Shown here: positions 19,029-27,040 of the stretch, piece after piece
Position numbering within the stretch: position 1 is the stretch's first letter
Layout: each line of letters opens with the position of its first letter
NCBI GenBank assembly: GCA_963783945.1
Contig: CAWAPS010000032.1
Coordinates: forward strand, 1,109,000 to 1,172,999
Reading direction: 5' to 3'
Length of the DNA stretch: 64,000 nucleotides
Source of the DNA: CAWAPS01 sp963783945
Lineage (GTDB): Bacteria; Actinomycetota; Acidimicrobiia; Acidimicrobiales; Palsa-688
Made by a program: the position numbers and the translations under genes
Notes under the pieces: model-generated
Told to the model about the DNA's origin: nothing
The model's database searches: none
Seen by the model: only the letters and a program-made list of their open reading frames with translations

Positions 19029-19460
19029 ATGGCGCGGAACAACGATCGTGACCGCGACCGGGGGTCCAAGCGGATGGCGAAGGACACCGGGCTCCGGGGC
19101 AAGAGGAAGGTGTGCATCTTCTGCAAGGAACAGTCCACCTGGGTGGACTACAAGGACATAAGTCTCCTTCGTCGGTTCATGGGCGACCGGGGCAAGATCC
19201 GGTCGCGCCGGGTCACCGGCAACTGCGCTCAGCACCAGGGGGAGGTGCAGGTGGCCATCAAGACGGCCCGCGAGGTGGCGCTGGTCCCGTACGCCCACAG
19301 CACCGTTAGCGAACGAGGGCCGGGCCGGGCCCCGCGGGGGCGGCGGGGCGACGAGGCACCGGAGCGGACCCCCCGTGAGGGGGAGCTCGATCTCGAAGAC
19401 ATCGACGACGAGCGCGACGAAGAAGGATCGGAAGACAACGAGAGCGAGGAGGTGGGCTAG
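19029..19460 (+). CDS. rpsR: 30S ribosomal protein S18 with long acidic C-terminal extension
   Basis: 143 residues against the usual 75-90. The S18 core ([24 protein letters not shown], then RITGNC-like [10 protein letters not shown] and VALVPY) ends near residue 88; the remaining about 55 residues are first Arg/Gly-rich and then strongly acidic ([20 protein letters not shown]). The extension is in frame, uses normal codons and ends directly at the rplI start, with the rplI ribosome site inside it. The core has two Cys that could bind zinc. Confidence 0.95.
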   Translation: MARNNDRDRDRGSKRMAKDTGLRGKRKVCIFCKEQSTWVDYKDISLLRRFMGDRGKIRSRRVTGNCAQHQGEVQVAIKTAREVALVPYAHSTVSERGPGRAPRGRRGDEAPERTPREGELDLEDIDDERDEEGSEDNESEEVG

Positions 19461-19913
19461 ATGCGCGTCGTATTACGCACCGACCTGGATCAAGTGGGCA
19501 AGCGGGGCGACATCGTGGACGTCTCGGACGGCTATGCCCGCAACTTCCTGCTGCCCAAGGGCCATGCCATCAAGGCGACCAGCGGGGTCACCGCCCAAGC
19601 CGGCTCGATGCGCCGGGCCCGGGATCTGAAGGACGCCAGGGACCGGGAGGCAGCCGAGCTGGTCGCCCGCACCCTGGTGCCCATGGTCATCCGCATCCCG
19701 GCCCGGGCCGGGTCGGGAGAGCGGGCCAAGCTGTTCGGCTCCATCACCACGGCCGATGTGGTCGAGGCAGTAGCCGAGCAGGCTCGTGTGACCCTCGACC
19801 GCCGGCGGCTGCACCTCGACGAGCCGATCAAGACGCTCGGCACCCACGAGATCCCCGTCAAGCTTCATTCCGATGTGGAGTTCCGGGTGACCGTCGACGT
19901 GGTACGGCAGTAG
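19461..19913 (+). CDS. rplI: 50S ribosomal protein L9
   Basis: 150 residues. N-terminal MRVVLRTDLDQVGKRGDIVDVSDGYARNFLLPKG is diagnostic in pattern (quoted in parts: VGKRGDIVDV, GYARNFLLPKG), followed by a long helix and the C-terminal RNA-binding domain with KLFGSITTADV. Its ATG abuts the rpsR stop; GAGGAGGTGG lies upstream. Confidence 0.98.
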   Translation: MRVVLRTDLDQVGKRGDIVDVSDGYARNFLLPKGHAIKATSGVTAQAGSMRRARDLKDARDREAAELVARTLVPMVIRIPARAGSGERAKLFGSITTADVVEAVAEQARVTLDRRRLHLDEPIKTLGTHEIPVKLHSDVEFRVTVDVVRQ

Positions 19914-20090
19914 GAACACCGTTACCGGCGGGCGGCCGGTTGCTCGCGTAGTGGTCATAGAGGGCGGATCCTTAACGCTCCGCCCTCGATGTCCGTCGGG
20001 GCCGCGGGTCTACCCGGCGCCGCTCCCACGGGCCGGCACGCTTTCCCGGCTTCGCCATTCCCTTTCTCCCGCCCCGGCTGGTCCCTGGCG

Positions 20091-20330
20091 GGGTGGTGCA
20101 CTCCGCCATCGGGTGGTGCACTCCGGCACCAGTCCGCCACCCGGTGATCCAGTCCGCCACCAGGTGGTGCACTCCGCCATCGGGCCGGCGGCCCGGGCGG
20201 TGGCGCGCCGACCCGGCCGGGCGGCGAACTCGGCTCCTGGCCGGCGCCAAGCGGCGCACTCCGGCACCAGGTCGTGCACTCCGCCACCGGGGTGGTGGAC
20301 TCGGCTGCTGGCCGGCGCCGGCGAGCGCGG
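20091..20330. repeat. Degenerate about 20-bp tandem repeats
   Basis: Units resembling GGTGGTGCACTCCGCCAYCG recur at 20091, 20112 and 20163 and in weaker form to about 20300 (for example GTCGTGCACTCCGCCACCG and GTCCGCCACCCGGTGATCCA). Each unit has GGTGG and CCACC ends flanking TGCAC, so units can pair with each other. There is no conserved spacer, so this is not a CRISPR array. Confidence 0.75.
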
Positions 20331-20442
20331 TGGCGCGCCTGCCCGCCGGCCTGTCCGCAAACGCGACCGGCTGCGGCCGGACGAACTGCGGGTGATGCCG
20401 CGAGTGATACAGGTGGGCGAGGGGCCGATGAAATCTCGGAGC

Positions 20443-20507
20443 CATTTCGTTTTCTCGGAGCATTTTCGGACGATTTCCGTGCGATTTGACACCGAGAAAA
20501 CGAAATG
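20443..20507. repeat. 16-bp perfect inverted repeat downstream of dnaB
   Basis: Arms CATTTCGTTTTCTCGG (20443-20458) and CCGAGAAAACGAAATG (20492-20507), all 16 positions complementary, with a 33-nt loop that itself contains CGGA...TCCG. It lies 55 bp beyond the dnaB stop and is AT-rich compared with its surroundings. Candidate dnaB terminator or protein-binding site; no T tract follows. Confidence 0.7.
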
Positions 20508-20562
20508 TCTACGAGTTTCGATCATCGGGCATCGCCACCAACTCCTGTCGGGGCATCGCCGC

Positions 20563-21894
20563 CTATACCCGTGCCATGTTGGCGAACCGGGTGTAGTGAT
20601 CGAGAAAGGCCAGCTGAAGCTTCCCCGTCGGACCATTGCGGTGCTTGGCCACGATGACCTCGGCGCTACCCCTGTCGACCGATTCGGGGTTGTACATCTC
20701 ATCCCGGTACAGAAACATCACGACGTCGGCGTCCTGCTCCAACGATCCCGACTCTCTGAGGTCGGCCAGGATCGGCCGCTTGTCCGCCCGTTGCTCGAGG
20801 TTCCGGGACAGCTGGGACAGGGCGACCACGGGAACCTCAAGCTCACGGGCGAGGATCTTCAACCCCCGGCTGATAGCCGACACCTCCAGCTGTCGATTCT
20901 CGGGGTAGCCCCCACCACCCCCAGACATGAGCTGCAGGTAGTCGACGACAATCAGGCCCAGCCCGCCCTCACGGGCCTTCAGGCGGCGGGCCTTGGCCCG
21001 AATCTCCATGACTGTGGTGTTGGGATTGTCGTCAATGAAGAGAGGGGCGTCTCCGAGACGGGCCACCGCCTGGCTGATCTTGGGCCAGTCGGCTTCGAGA
21101 AGCCGGCCGTTACGCATCCGCCCGGCGTCCACCCTGGCCTCCGAGACCAGGAGTCGCTGAGTGATCTCCTCGCATCCCATCTCGAGAGAGAACACGAGGG
21201 TCGGGACCTGCGCCTCCATGGCAGCATGGGCCGCCATACCGAGGGCGAAGGCGGTCTTGCCCATGGCCGGGCGGGCCCCCACGATCACCAGAGAGGACGG
21301 CTGCAGCCCGTACAGCTTCTCGTCCAGGTCGACGTACCCGGTCGGGACCCCGGTGATGGCATCACCCCGGTCGAACAGCTGCTCGAGCCGGTCCATGCTG
21401 GCGAAGAGGAGCTCGGTAATGGGCTTCAGCGAGTCGGTAACCCGCCGCTCGGCCACGTTGAAGACCATCGCCTCGGCCCGGTCGAGAGTGGACGCCACGT
21501 CCTCCGGGACGCTGTAGCCGAGCTCGGCGATCTCGCCGGCCACTGCTATGAGCCGGCGGAGAAGGGCGTGCTCCTCGACGATCCGGGCGTACCTTGCCGC
21601 GTTCGTGGTGGCCGGAGTATCGGCTTGAAGCGCCACCAGTGCCGGCAACCCGCCCACGGTCTCGAGCAGCCCGGCTCTCGACAGCTCGTCGCCCACCGTG
21701 ACCGGGTCGGCGGGCTCCCCGACGTTGTAGAGGGTGTTTATGGCGTCGAAGATGTGGGAGTGGGCCGGCTTGTAGAAGTCGTCGGCTCCGCACGTCTCCA
21801 TGGCCGCGGCGATGGCGTCCCGGGACAGGAGCATGGCGCCGAGCAGTGACTGCTCGGCGTCCAGATTGTGTGGAGGGACCCGGGACGCCGCCAT
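20563..21894 (-). CDS. dnaB: Replicative DNA helicase
   Basis: Hexameric helicase of the replication fork. 443 residues from ATG 21892-21894, chosen because GTGGAGGGG precedes it; an upstream GTG at 21936 is possible. N-terminal domain PHNLDAEQSLLGAMLL, RecA-like motor with Walker A GARPAMGKTAFAL, Walker B LIVVDYLQLM, and QLSRNLEQRADKRPILADLRESG. No intein interrupts it, unlike several mycobacterial dnaB genes. It is on the minus strand pointing away from dnaA and toward rplI. Confidence 0.96.
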   Translation of the reverse strand: MAASRVPPHNLDAEQSLLGAMLLSRDAIAAAMETCGADDFYKPAHSHIFDAINTLYNVGEPADPVTVGDELSRAGLLETVGGLPALVALQADTPATTNAARYARIVEEHALLRRLIAVAGEIAELGYSVPEDVASTLDRAEAMVFNVAERRVTDSLKPITELLFASMDRLEQLFDRGDAITGVPTGYVDLDEKLYGLQPSSLVIVGARPAMGKTAFALGMAAHAAMEAQVPTLVFSLEMGCEEITQRLLVSEARVDAGRMRNGRLLEADWPKISQAVARLGDAPLFIDDNPNTTVMEIRAKARRLKAREGGLGLIVVDYLQLMSGGGGGYPENRQLEVSAISRGLKILARELEVPVVALSQLSRNLEQRADKRPILADLRESGSLEQDADVVMFLYRDEMYNPESVDRGSAEVIVAKHRNGPTGKLQLAFLDHYTRFANMARV

Positions 21895-22455
21895 TCGGGC
21901 CCCTCCACGTCGGGACTCTTCGATCGCTTGGACCACGGTCTGCTACCTAACTCGGTCGCGTCAGTGGAAAACCAGAGTGTGATGGGGGTGAATTTGCGGT
22001 GTATTCAGTGTGGACAACCTCTTGCCGGCTGGGGAACACGGCTCTGGAACACGGACGGGACCTGGTCTCACGCCTAGGAGGGTACGACGTCCCTGTGACG
22101 CTCTATGTCGCCGGGACCACTGATGGCGCGACCCGGCGGCGGCGGTGAACCGCCGATCGCACTCCACCCGATCAGCGATCTGGGGCATGGGTGCATCGCG
22201 CTCGGAAGCGCTCCCGAGTCAGCCTGCGGGGCCTCCCCGACCACCCTCCAGACCCGCCCGCACGGACGGTCAGAGCCCGTTGGGAAGGGTGCTAGGTTGA
22301 TCGCCCTGCGCCACCGAAGAACCGGCGCTGGAGACGGAATTCTTCCCCCGAGGGACCAACGCCTGACTCGTCGGGCCGGCGTCCCCTCGATCGAGTTCTC
22401 CACAACTTGTGGATCATCTTGTGGATGACTGGCGGCTTGGAGGCGCAAAAAGCAA
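21895..22455. other. dnaB-dnaA intergenic region with DnaA-box cluster (probable oriC, left part)
   Basis: About 560 bp between divergent dnaB and dnaA. DnaA-box-like 9-mers: TGTGGACAA at 22009-22017, TTCTCCACA 22396-22404, TGTGGATCA 22408-22416 and TGTGGATGA 22420-22428, with another TGTGGACAA at 22475-22483 inside dnaA. Several lie in a tight group 28 bp before the dnaA start, which also suggests autoregulation. Promoters for both genes must be here. The rpmH-rnpA genes usual on the far side of dnaA are absent. Confidence 0.7.
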
Positions 22456-24030
22456 GTGACCGACGTAGCCGGGCTGTGGACAACATGCGCAAGGCTGCTG
22501 AGGGAGGACGTGTCGGAGGCTGTCTGGCACACCTGGTTTGCGGCTTTGGAGCCTACAAGCCTGGACGAGGAGACCCTCGTGGTCTCTGCTCCCAACGCGG
22601 TCGTGAGGGAACGACTCGAAGAGCGGTACATCTCTCTGATCGCGAACATGGCGAGCGTGGCCGCCGGCCATGACCTCGCGATCCGCATCCGGGTCCGGCC
22701 GGTCGCCCCGGCGCTCGACGACCGGGTTACGCCGGCGCAGTCGTCGACCAACAACCAGGTCGGTGACGACCGCGCCTCTACCAACCTTGCGGCCCCCACC
22801 AGATCCTCCAGCCGCCCCGATGGCGAGGATGCAGCCCAGGCCGACCAGCTGACGCACCTGATCGAGGACATCCCGCCTTCGTGGGCCGACGTCGAACGGG
22901 CCCGGCCGATCAGCACCAGCGCCCGAACGGCACAGCGTGCTGGCTTCGGCAACGGCGACGTGCGGGTGACCGAAACCGTGGCGGCGCCCCTCCGGCCGGA
23001 TCCACCTTCCCTCAATCCTCGCTACACCTTCGGCGCGTTCGTAATCGGGGCTTCCAACCGCTTCGCTCACGCCGCCGCTCAACGGGTCGCCGAGACCCCC
23101 GCCACGAGCTACAACCCCTTGTTCATCTATGGCGACTCCGGCCTCGGCAAGACCCACCTCCTGCACGCCATCGGCCACTACGTCGTGGAGAATTTCTCCG
23201 GCACTCGCATCCGTTATGTGTCGACCGAAACCCTCATGAACGAGTTTGTCGACGCCATCCGGAACAAGAGCCAGATGATCTTCAAACGGCGCTACCGGGA
23301 ATGTGACGTTCTCCTGGTCGACGACATCCAGTTCATGGAGAACAAGGAGCAGCTACAGGAGGAGTTCTTTCACACCTTCAACTGGCTGTACGAGGGGTCG
23401 AAGCAGATCGTGCTGTCGTCCGATCGCCACCCGAGATCCATCGCCACGCTGGAAGACAGGCTGCGCAGCCGGTTCGAGTGGGGCCTGACCACCGATGTCC
23501 AGCCCCCTGAGCTCGAGACGCGTCTGGCCATACTGCGCAAGAAAGCCGACGGAGAGCGAATTCCGATCCCCGGTGACGTTCTCGAGCTGATCGCGACCCA
23601 CGTCCGGGACAACATCCGGGAACTGGAAGGTGCTCTCATACGGGTCTCGGCCTACGCCAGCTTGAACGGCGAACCGCCGACCCTCCCCATGGCCGAGCGG
23701 GTCCTGTCCGACATACTCGAGGCCGACCGGCCCCGCCAGATCACCGCCAAGCTGATCCTGGATTCGACCGCCGGGGCGTTCGGGTTCTCGATTGAGGAGT
23801 TGTGCGGGACCAGCCGGCGCCGGCCGCTCGTGAACGCCCGCCAGATCGGGATGTACCTGTTCCGGGAGCTCACCGACTTCAGCTACCCGGCCATCGCCAG
23901 GGAGTTCGGCGGCCGTGACCACACCACGGTGATCCACGCGGTCGAGAAGGTCTCGGGGCTCATGAAAGAGCGCCGACAGATATACGACCAGGTCACAGAG
24001 CTCATCTACGTCATCAAGGGCGGGAGATGA
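22456..24030 (+). CDS. dnaA: Chromosomal replication initiator protein
   Basis: 524 residues. Domain I about 1-80 (LWTTCARLLREDVSEAVWHTWF), a variable linker to about 185, AAA+ domain with GDSGLGKTHLLHAIG, VLLVDDIQFMENKEQ and the arginine-finger region SRFEWGL, and domain IV with the box-binding signature GGRDHTTVIHA. GTG start 22456 has GGAGG 12 bases upstream. A DnaA box within its first codons supports self-control. Confidence 0.98.
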   Translation: MTDVAGLWTTCARLLREDVSEAVWHTWFAALEPTSLDEETLVVSAPNAVVRERLEERYISLIANMASVAAGHDLAIRIRVRPVAPALDDRVTPAQSSTNNQVGDDRASTNLAAPTRSSSRPDGEDAAQADQLTHLIEDIPPSWADVERARPISTSARTAQRAGFGNGDVRVTETVAAPLRPDPPSLNPRYTFGAFVIGASNRFAHAAAQRVAETPATSYNPLFIYGDSGLGKTHLLHAIGHYVVENFSGTRIRYVSTETLMNEFVDAIRNKSQMIFKRRYRECDVLLVDDIQFMENKEQLQEEFFHTFNWLYEGSKQIVLSSDRHPRSIATLEDRLRSRFEWGLTTDVQPPELETRLAILRKKADGERIPIPGDVLELIATHVRDNIRELEGALIRVSAYASLNGEPPTLPMAERVLSDILEADRPRQITAKLILDSTAGAFGFSIEELCGTSRRRPLVNARQIGMYLFRELTDFSYPAIAREFGGRDHTTVIHAVEKVSGLMKERRQIYDQVTELIYVIKGGR

Positions 24031-24275
24031 CCTCCGCTGGGGATCACCCGGCGGGGCAGGTGTGTCGGACAGATGTGATTTCCGGGGAAAAGTCGGGCGG
24101 ATTCCCCAACCCATCCCATCACCTGTCACCCCCCTGTGAGATCCTGGGGACGAAGTCCCGGGAGCTGCAACCGCTCAACCAGGGATAAAGCACAGTTGTC
24201 CACAATCCACAGCCCCTACTGCTATTACCACCGTATCTATAAACAACAGAAGCAAGAAGCAGGGAAGGCACTCCG
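24031..24275. other. dnaA-dnaN spacer with DnaA boxes (probable oriC, right part)
   Basis: 245 bp. A perfect box TTGTCCACA at 24196-24204 is followed at once by AATCCACAG, then an AT-rich stretch (CTATTACC, TATCTATAAACAAC, about 24220-24250) that could be the unwinding element. In many Actinobacteria oriC lies in this spacer; with the upstream cluster the origin may be bipartite. Confidence 0.65.
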
Positions 24276-25376
24276 TTGAAGTTCCGATGCGAACGTGACG
24301 CCTTGGTCGAAGCCCTGAGTACGGCCGGGCGAGCAGCCGCTGGGCGCAGTGGCGCCCAGCCGATCCTGGGTGGCGTGCGAATGACCATCGACGCTGACAA
24401 TCTGCAGGTCACCGGGACCGACCTGGATCTCACCATCAGCGTCGAGACGACGGTGAACGGAGATGCCGACGGCGTGGTGGTCGCGCCGGGCCGGCTGATC
24501 ACCGACATCGTGAGAGCGCTAGAGCCGGGGGCGGTCACCGTCGAATCCGACGACGACGAGTTGCACATCGCGTCGGGGCGGTCCAACTTCACGGTTCGCA
24601 CTCACCCCGCCGGTGATTTTCCGAGGCTTCCGGCTCCCAGTGGCGATGCCGTGACCTTGCCGGTTGAGGGCTTGGCCGCCGCCCTGGGTCAGGTCACCCG
24701 GGCGGCCTCCAGCGAGGATTCGCGGCCGATTCTCACAGGCGTTCTCATGGCCGCAGAGGAGGGTGGGCTACGGCTGGTGGCGACCGACTCCTACCGGCTG
24801 GCCGTTCGTGACCTGCGCGGCATGGGGGTGTTAGCGGCCGGGCAGCAGGTGTTGCTCCCCTCGAGGGCACTTACCGAACTCACGAGGCTGCTCGGGGCGG
24901 CGAGCGGCGATGTCTCGCTTCGACTGGGTACCCATGACGCCACTTTCGGGCTGGGCAGTACGACGCTGACCACCAGGCTCATCGAAGGGGAATTCCCCAA
25001 CTACAGGGGTCTTGTCCCGACGGGATATCCCAACCGGCTAATCGTTGGCCGGGAGCCGCTGCTCGAAGCGATACGGAGGGTCAAGCTCCTGGCTCGGGAC
25101 GCGACGACCCCGGTCAGGATCGCCTTGAAGGCCAACGGCATCGAGTTGACGGTGATCACGACAGACTGGGGCACCGCCACGGAGGATGTCGATGCCAAGT
25201 ACGAGGGCGCCGAGATGACCGTTGCGTTCAACCCCACCTACCTGATCGATGGGGTCGACGCGGTCACCGGAGACGAGGTCGTCCTCGACACGCTCGACGC
25301 CCTCAAGCCGGCGACGTTGCGCCCGACGGAGGGTGATGACTATCTGTATCTTCTGATGCCCGTCCGCGTTTCTTAG
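24276..25376 (+). CDS. dnaN: DNA polymerase III beta subunit (sliding clamp)
   Basis: 366 residues, the usual length, with three clamp repeats. Starts TTG (MKFRCERDALVEAL). Contains GGVRMTIDADNLQVTGTDLD, PSRALTELTRLL, GEFPNYRGLVP and the C-terminal YLYLLMPVR. Encircles DNA and tethers polymerase and repair partners. Confidence 0.98.
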   Translation: MKFRCERDALVEALSTAGRAAAGRSGAQPILGGVRMTIDADNLQVTGTDLDLTISVETTVNGDADGVVVAPGRLITDIVRALEPGAVTVESDDDELHIASGRSNFTVRTHPAGDFPRLPAPSGDAVTLPVEGLAAALGQVTRAASSEDSRPILTGVLMAAEEGGLRLVATDSYRLAVRDLRGMGVLAAGQQVLLPSRALTELTRLLGAASGDVSLRLGTHDATFGLGSTTLTTRLIEGEFPNYRGLVPTGYPNRLIVGREPLLEAIRRVKLLARDATTPVRIALKANGIELTVITTDWGTATEDVDAKYEGAEMTVAFNPTYLIDGVDAVTGDEVVLDTLDALKPATLRPTEGDDYLYLLMPVRVS

Positions 25377-25410
25377 CGACCGTCAAAGTACACACGTCGG
25401 AGCAGTAGAG

Positions 25411-26529
25411 GTGTATCTGGAGACCCTGTGGTTGACCGATTTCCGCAGCTACGGCGACGCCGAGTTCGCACCCGCCGGCTCGGGTATCACCGTGGTGACG
25501 GGGGCCAACGGGGAGGGCAAGACCAACCTGATCGAGGCCATCGGATACCTCGCCACTCTGCGCTCGATGCGGGGCAGTCCGGCGGAAGCCATGGTGCGGG
25601 CGGGTGCGGCCGCCGGCCGGGCTGTCGTCCGGGCCGAGGGTCGGCGGGAGGGCCGCCGCATTCTGGTCGAAGCGGAGCTCCGGGCGACCGGCCGGGATCG
25701 GGTGCAGGTCAACGGGCAGGCGCTGCGCCGGTCCCGCGACCTTCTCGGGGCTTTGCAGGTCACTGTCTTCAGTCCCGATGATCTGATGCTGGTGAAAAGT
25801 GGTCCGCAGGGCCGTCGTGAGTACCTGGATGACCTGTTAGTCGCCCTGCACCCCCGCCATGACGGCACCATCACCGAGGTTGACCGGGTGCTAAAGCAGC
25901 GCAACGCTCTTCTCAAGACGGCTGGAGGCTCCGGGGCCCGCTTTGGGCAGGGACCTCCACAGGACGTGGTGAGCACCCTGGACGTGTGGGACGCCAAACT
26001 GGCCGCCTCGGGTGAGCAGTTGGCGGATGCCCGAGCGGCGCTGGCCACCAGTTTGGAGCCGCTGGCTGCGGAGTTCTACAGCCGGCTGGCCGCTGGCGCT
26101 TCGCACCGAGGCCGCGATTCTGTCTCCTTCGACTACCAGCGCAGCTGGGAAGGCGATCTCCTCGAGGCCCTGGAGCGGGCCCGGTCCGACGATTTGAGGC
26201 GGGGGGTGAGCACGATCGGCCCTCACCGCGACGAGTTGGCGCTCAAAGTCGGAGAAATGCCGGCCCGCACCCACGCGTCACAGGGCGAACAGCGTTCCCT
26301 CACCCTGGCCATGCGGCTGGCCGGTCACCGCTCGGTGACCGAGAGGGTGGGCGGCGCCCCGGTGCTCCTCCTCGACGACGTGTTCTCCGAGCTGGACCAG
26401 AGCCGCTCGTCGGGGCTACTGGCGTGCTTGCCGGCGGGGCAGGCGATCGTGACCACCGCCTCCGAGCTCCCTCCGGCGGCCGACGTCCAGGCTCGGTTCC
26501 GGGTCGAGGACGGAAAGCTCCTCTCATGA
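25411..26529 (+). CDS. recF: DNA replication and repair protein RecF
   Basis: 372 residues. SMC-like ATPase that loads RecA at gaps: LTDFRSYGDAEF, Walker A TGANGEGKTNLIEAI, signature SQGEQRSLTLAMRLA, Walker B VLLLDDVFSELD. GTG start with GGAGCAG upstream. Ends where the dciA region begins. Confidence 0.97.
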   Translation: MYLETLWLTDFRSYGDAEFAPAGSGITVVTGANGEGKTNLIEAIGYLATLRSMRGSPAEAMVRAGAAAGRAVVRAEGRREGRRILVEAELRATGRDRVQVNGQALRRSRDLLGALQVTVFSPDDLMLVKSGPQGRREYLDDLLVALHPRHDGTITEVDRVLKQRNALLKTAGGSGARFGQGPPQDVVSTLDVWDAKLAASGEQLADARAALATSLEPLAAEFYSRLAAGASHRGRDSVSFDYQRSWEGDLLEALERARSDDLRRGVSTIGPHRDELALKVGEMPARTHASQGEQRSLTLAMRLAGHRSVTERVGGAPVLLLDDVFSELDQSRSSGLLACLPAGQAIVTTASELPPAADVQARFRVEDGKLLS

Positions 26530-26904
26530 GGGCGGCGCGGTGACCACCTGGCGGCCCATCCGCCTCCCGGCGGGGAGCGCGACCCCCGGAGGCTGAGTGA
26601 GTCACTCGACCGGCTCACCTCCCGCCTGGGCGGGCCCTCGGCGAGCGTTCTCGGCACCGTGTTCACCCGCTGGGAGGACCTCGTCGGCGCCGATATAGCT
26701 GCTCACGCCCGGCCCCATTCGCTCCGGGACGGGGTACTGGTCATGGTCGTGGATCAGCCGGCCTGGGCCGGCCAGCTCCGGTTTATGACCGCCGATATCC
26801 TAAGCCGGCTGGCCGCCGCGACCGGCACGTCCGCGGTGTCCGAAATCCGGATTCGGGTGGCCGGCAGCCGGTCCCGGACAAAGGGCGGGGAGAGCCTCTC
26901 CTAA
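26530..26904 (+). CDS. DciA-like DUF721 protein, 5' end unresolved
   Basis: The conserved reading runs RRLSESLDRLTSRLG, LGTVFTRWEDLVG, then LRDGVLVMVVDQPAWAGQLR, the pattern of DUF721 proteins between recF and gyrB; DciA proteins help load replicative helicase. The frame is open from the recF stop, but has no ATG, GTG or TTG before GTG 26659, which lies inside the conserved part. An ATG overlapping the recF stop (26526) and a GTG at 26540 are in other frames and stop early. A one-base shift between 26540 and 26590 would restore a normal start from the GTG. Confidence 0.8.
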   Translation, partial: GRRGDHLAAHPPPGGERDPRRLSESLDRLTSRLGGPSASVLGTVFTRWEDLVGADIAAHARPHSLRDGVLVMVVDQPAWAGQLRFMTADILSRLAAATGTSAVSEIRIRVAGSRSRTKGGESLS

Positions 26905-27040
26905 CGGACCTTCCCGCCCGATTTCGACCCACCCCTCTGGTAAACTACAAGTATCGACTTTCGGGCTGCTGACCTGCGATTTCGCCCCTGGTGTCGGCGC
27001 TTGAGACGTCCTAGTTCATCGTGATGGAAAGGTCGCGTCT

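Larger units (their letters stand above)
19914..20562. other. Large repeat-bearing intergenic region between rplI and dnaB
   Basis: About 650 bp between convergent rplI and dnaB. It holds degenerate tandem repeats (20091-20330) and a long perfect inverted repeat (20443-20507), listed separately. Frames across it translate to repetitive Trp/Arg/Pro-rich peptides without family motifs, so no gene is called. Confidence 0.7.

Noticed and set aside
20091..20330. Possible CRISPR array
   Set aside because: Units differ from each other, spacing is not constant, there are no unique spacers and no cas genes.
19951..21849. 632-codon plus-strand frame across the repeats and dnaB
   Set aside because: Its second half mirrors dnaB and its first half is repeat translation.
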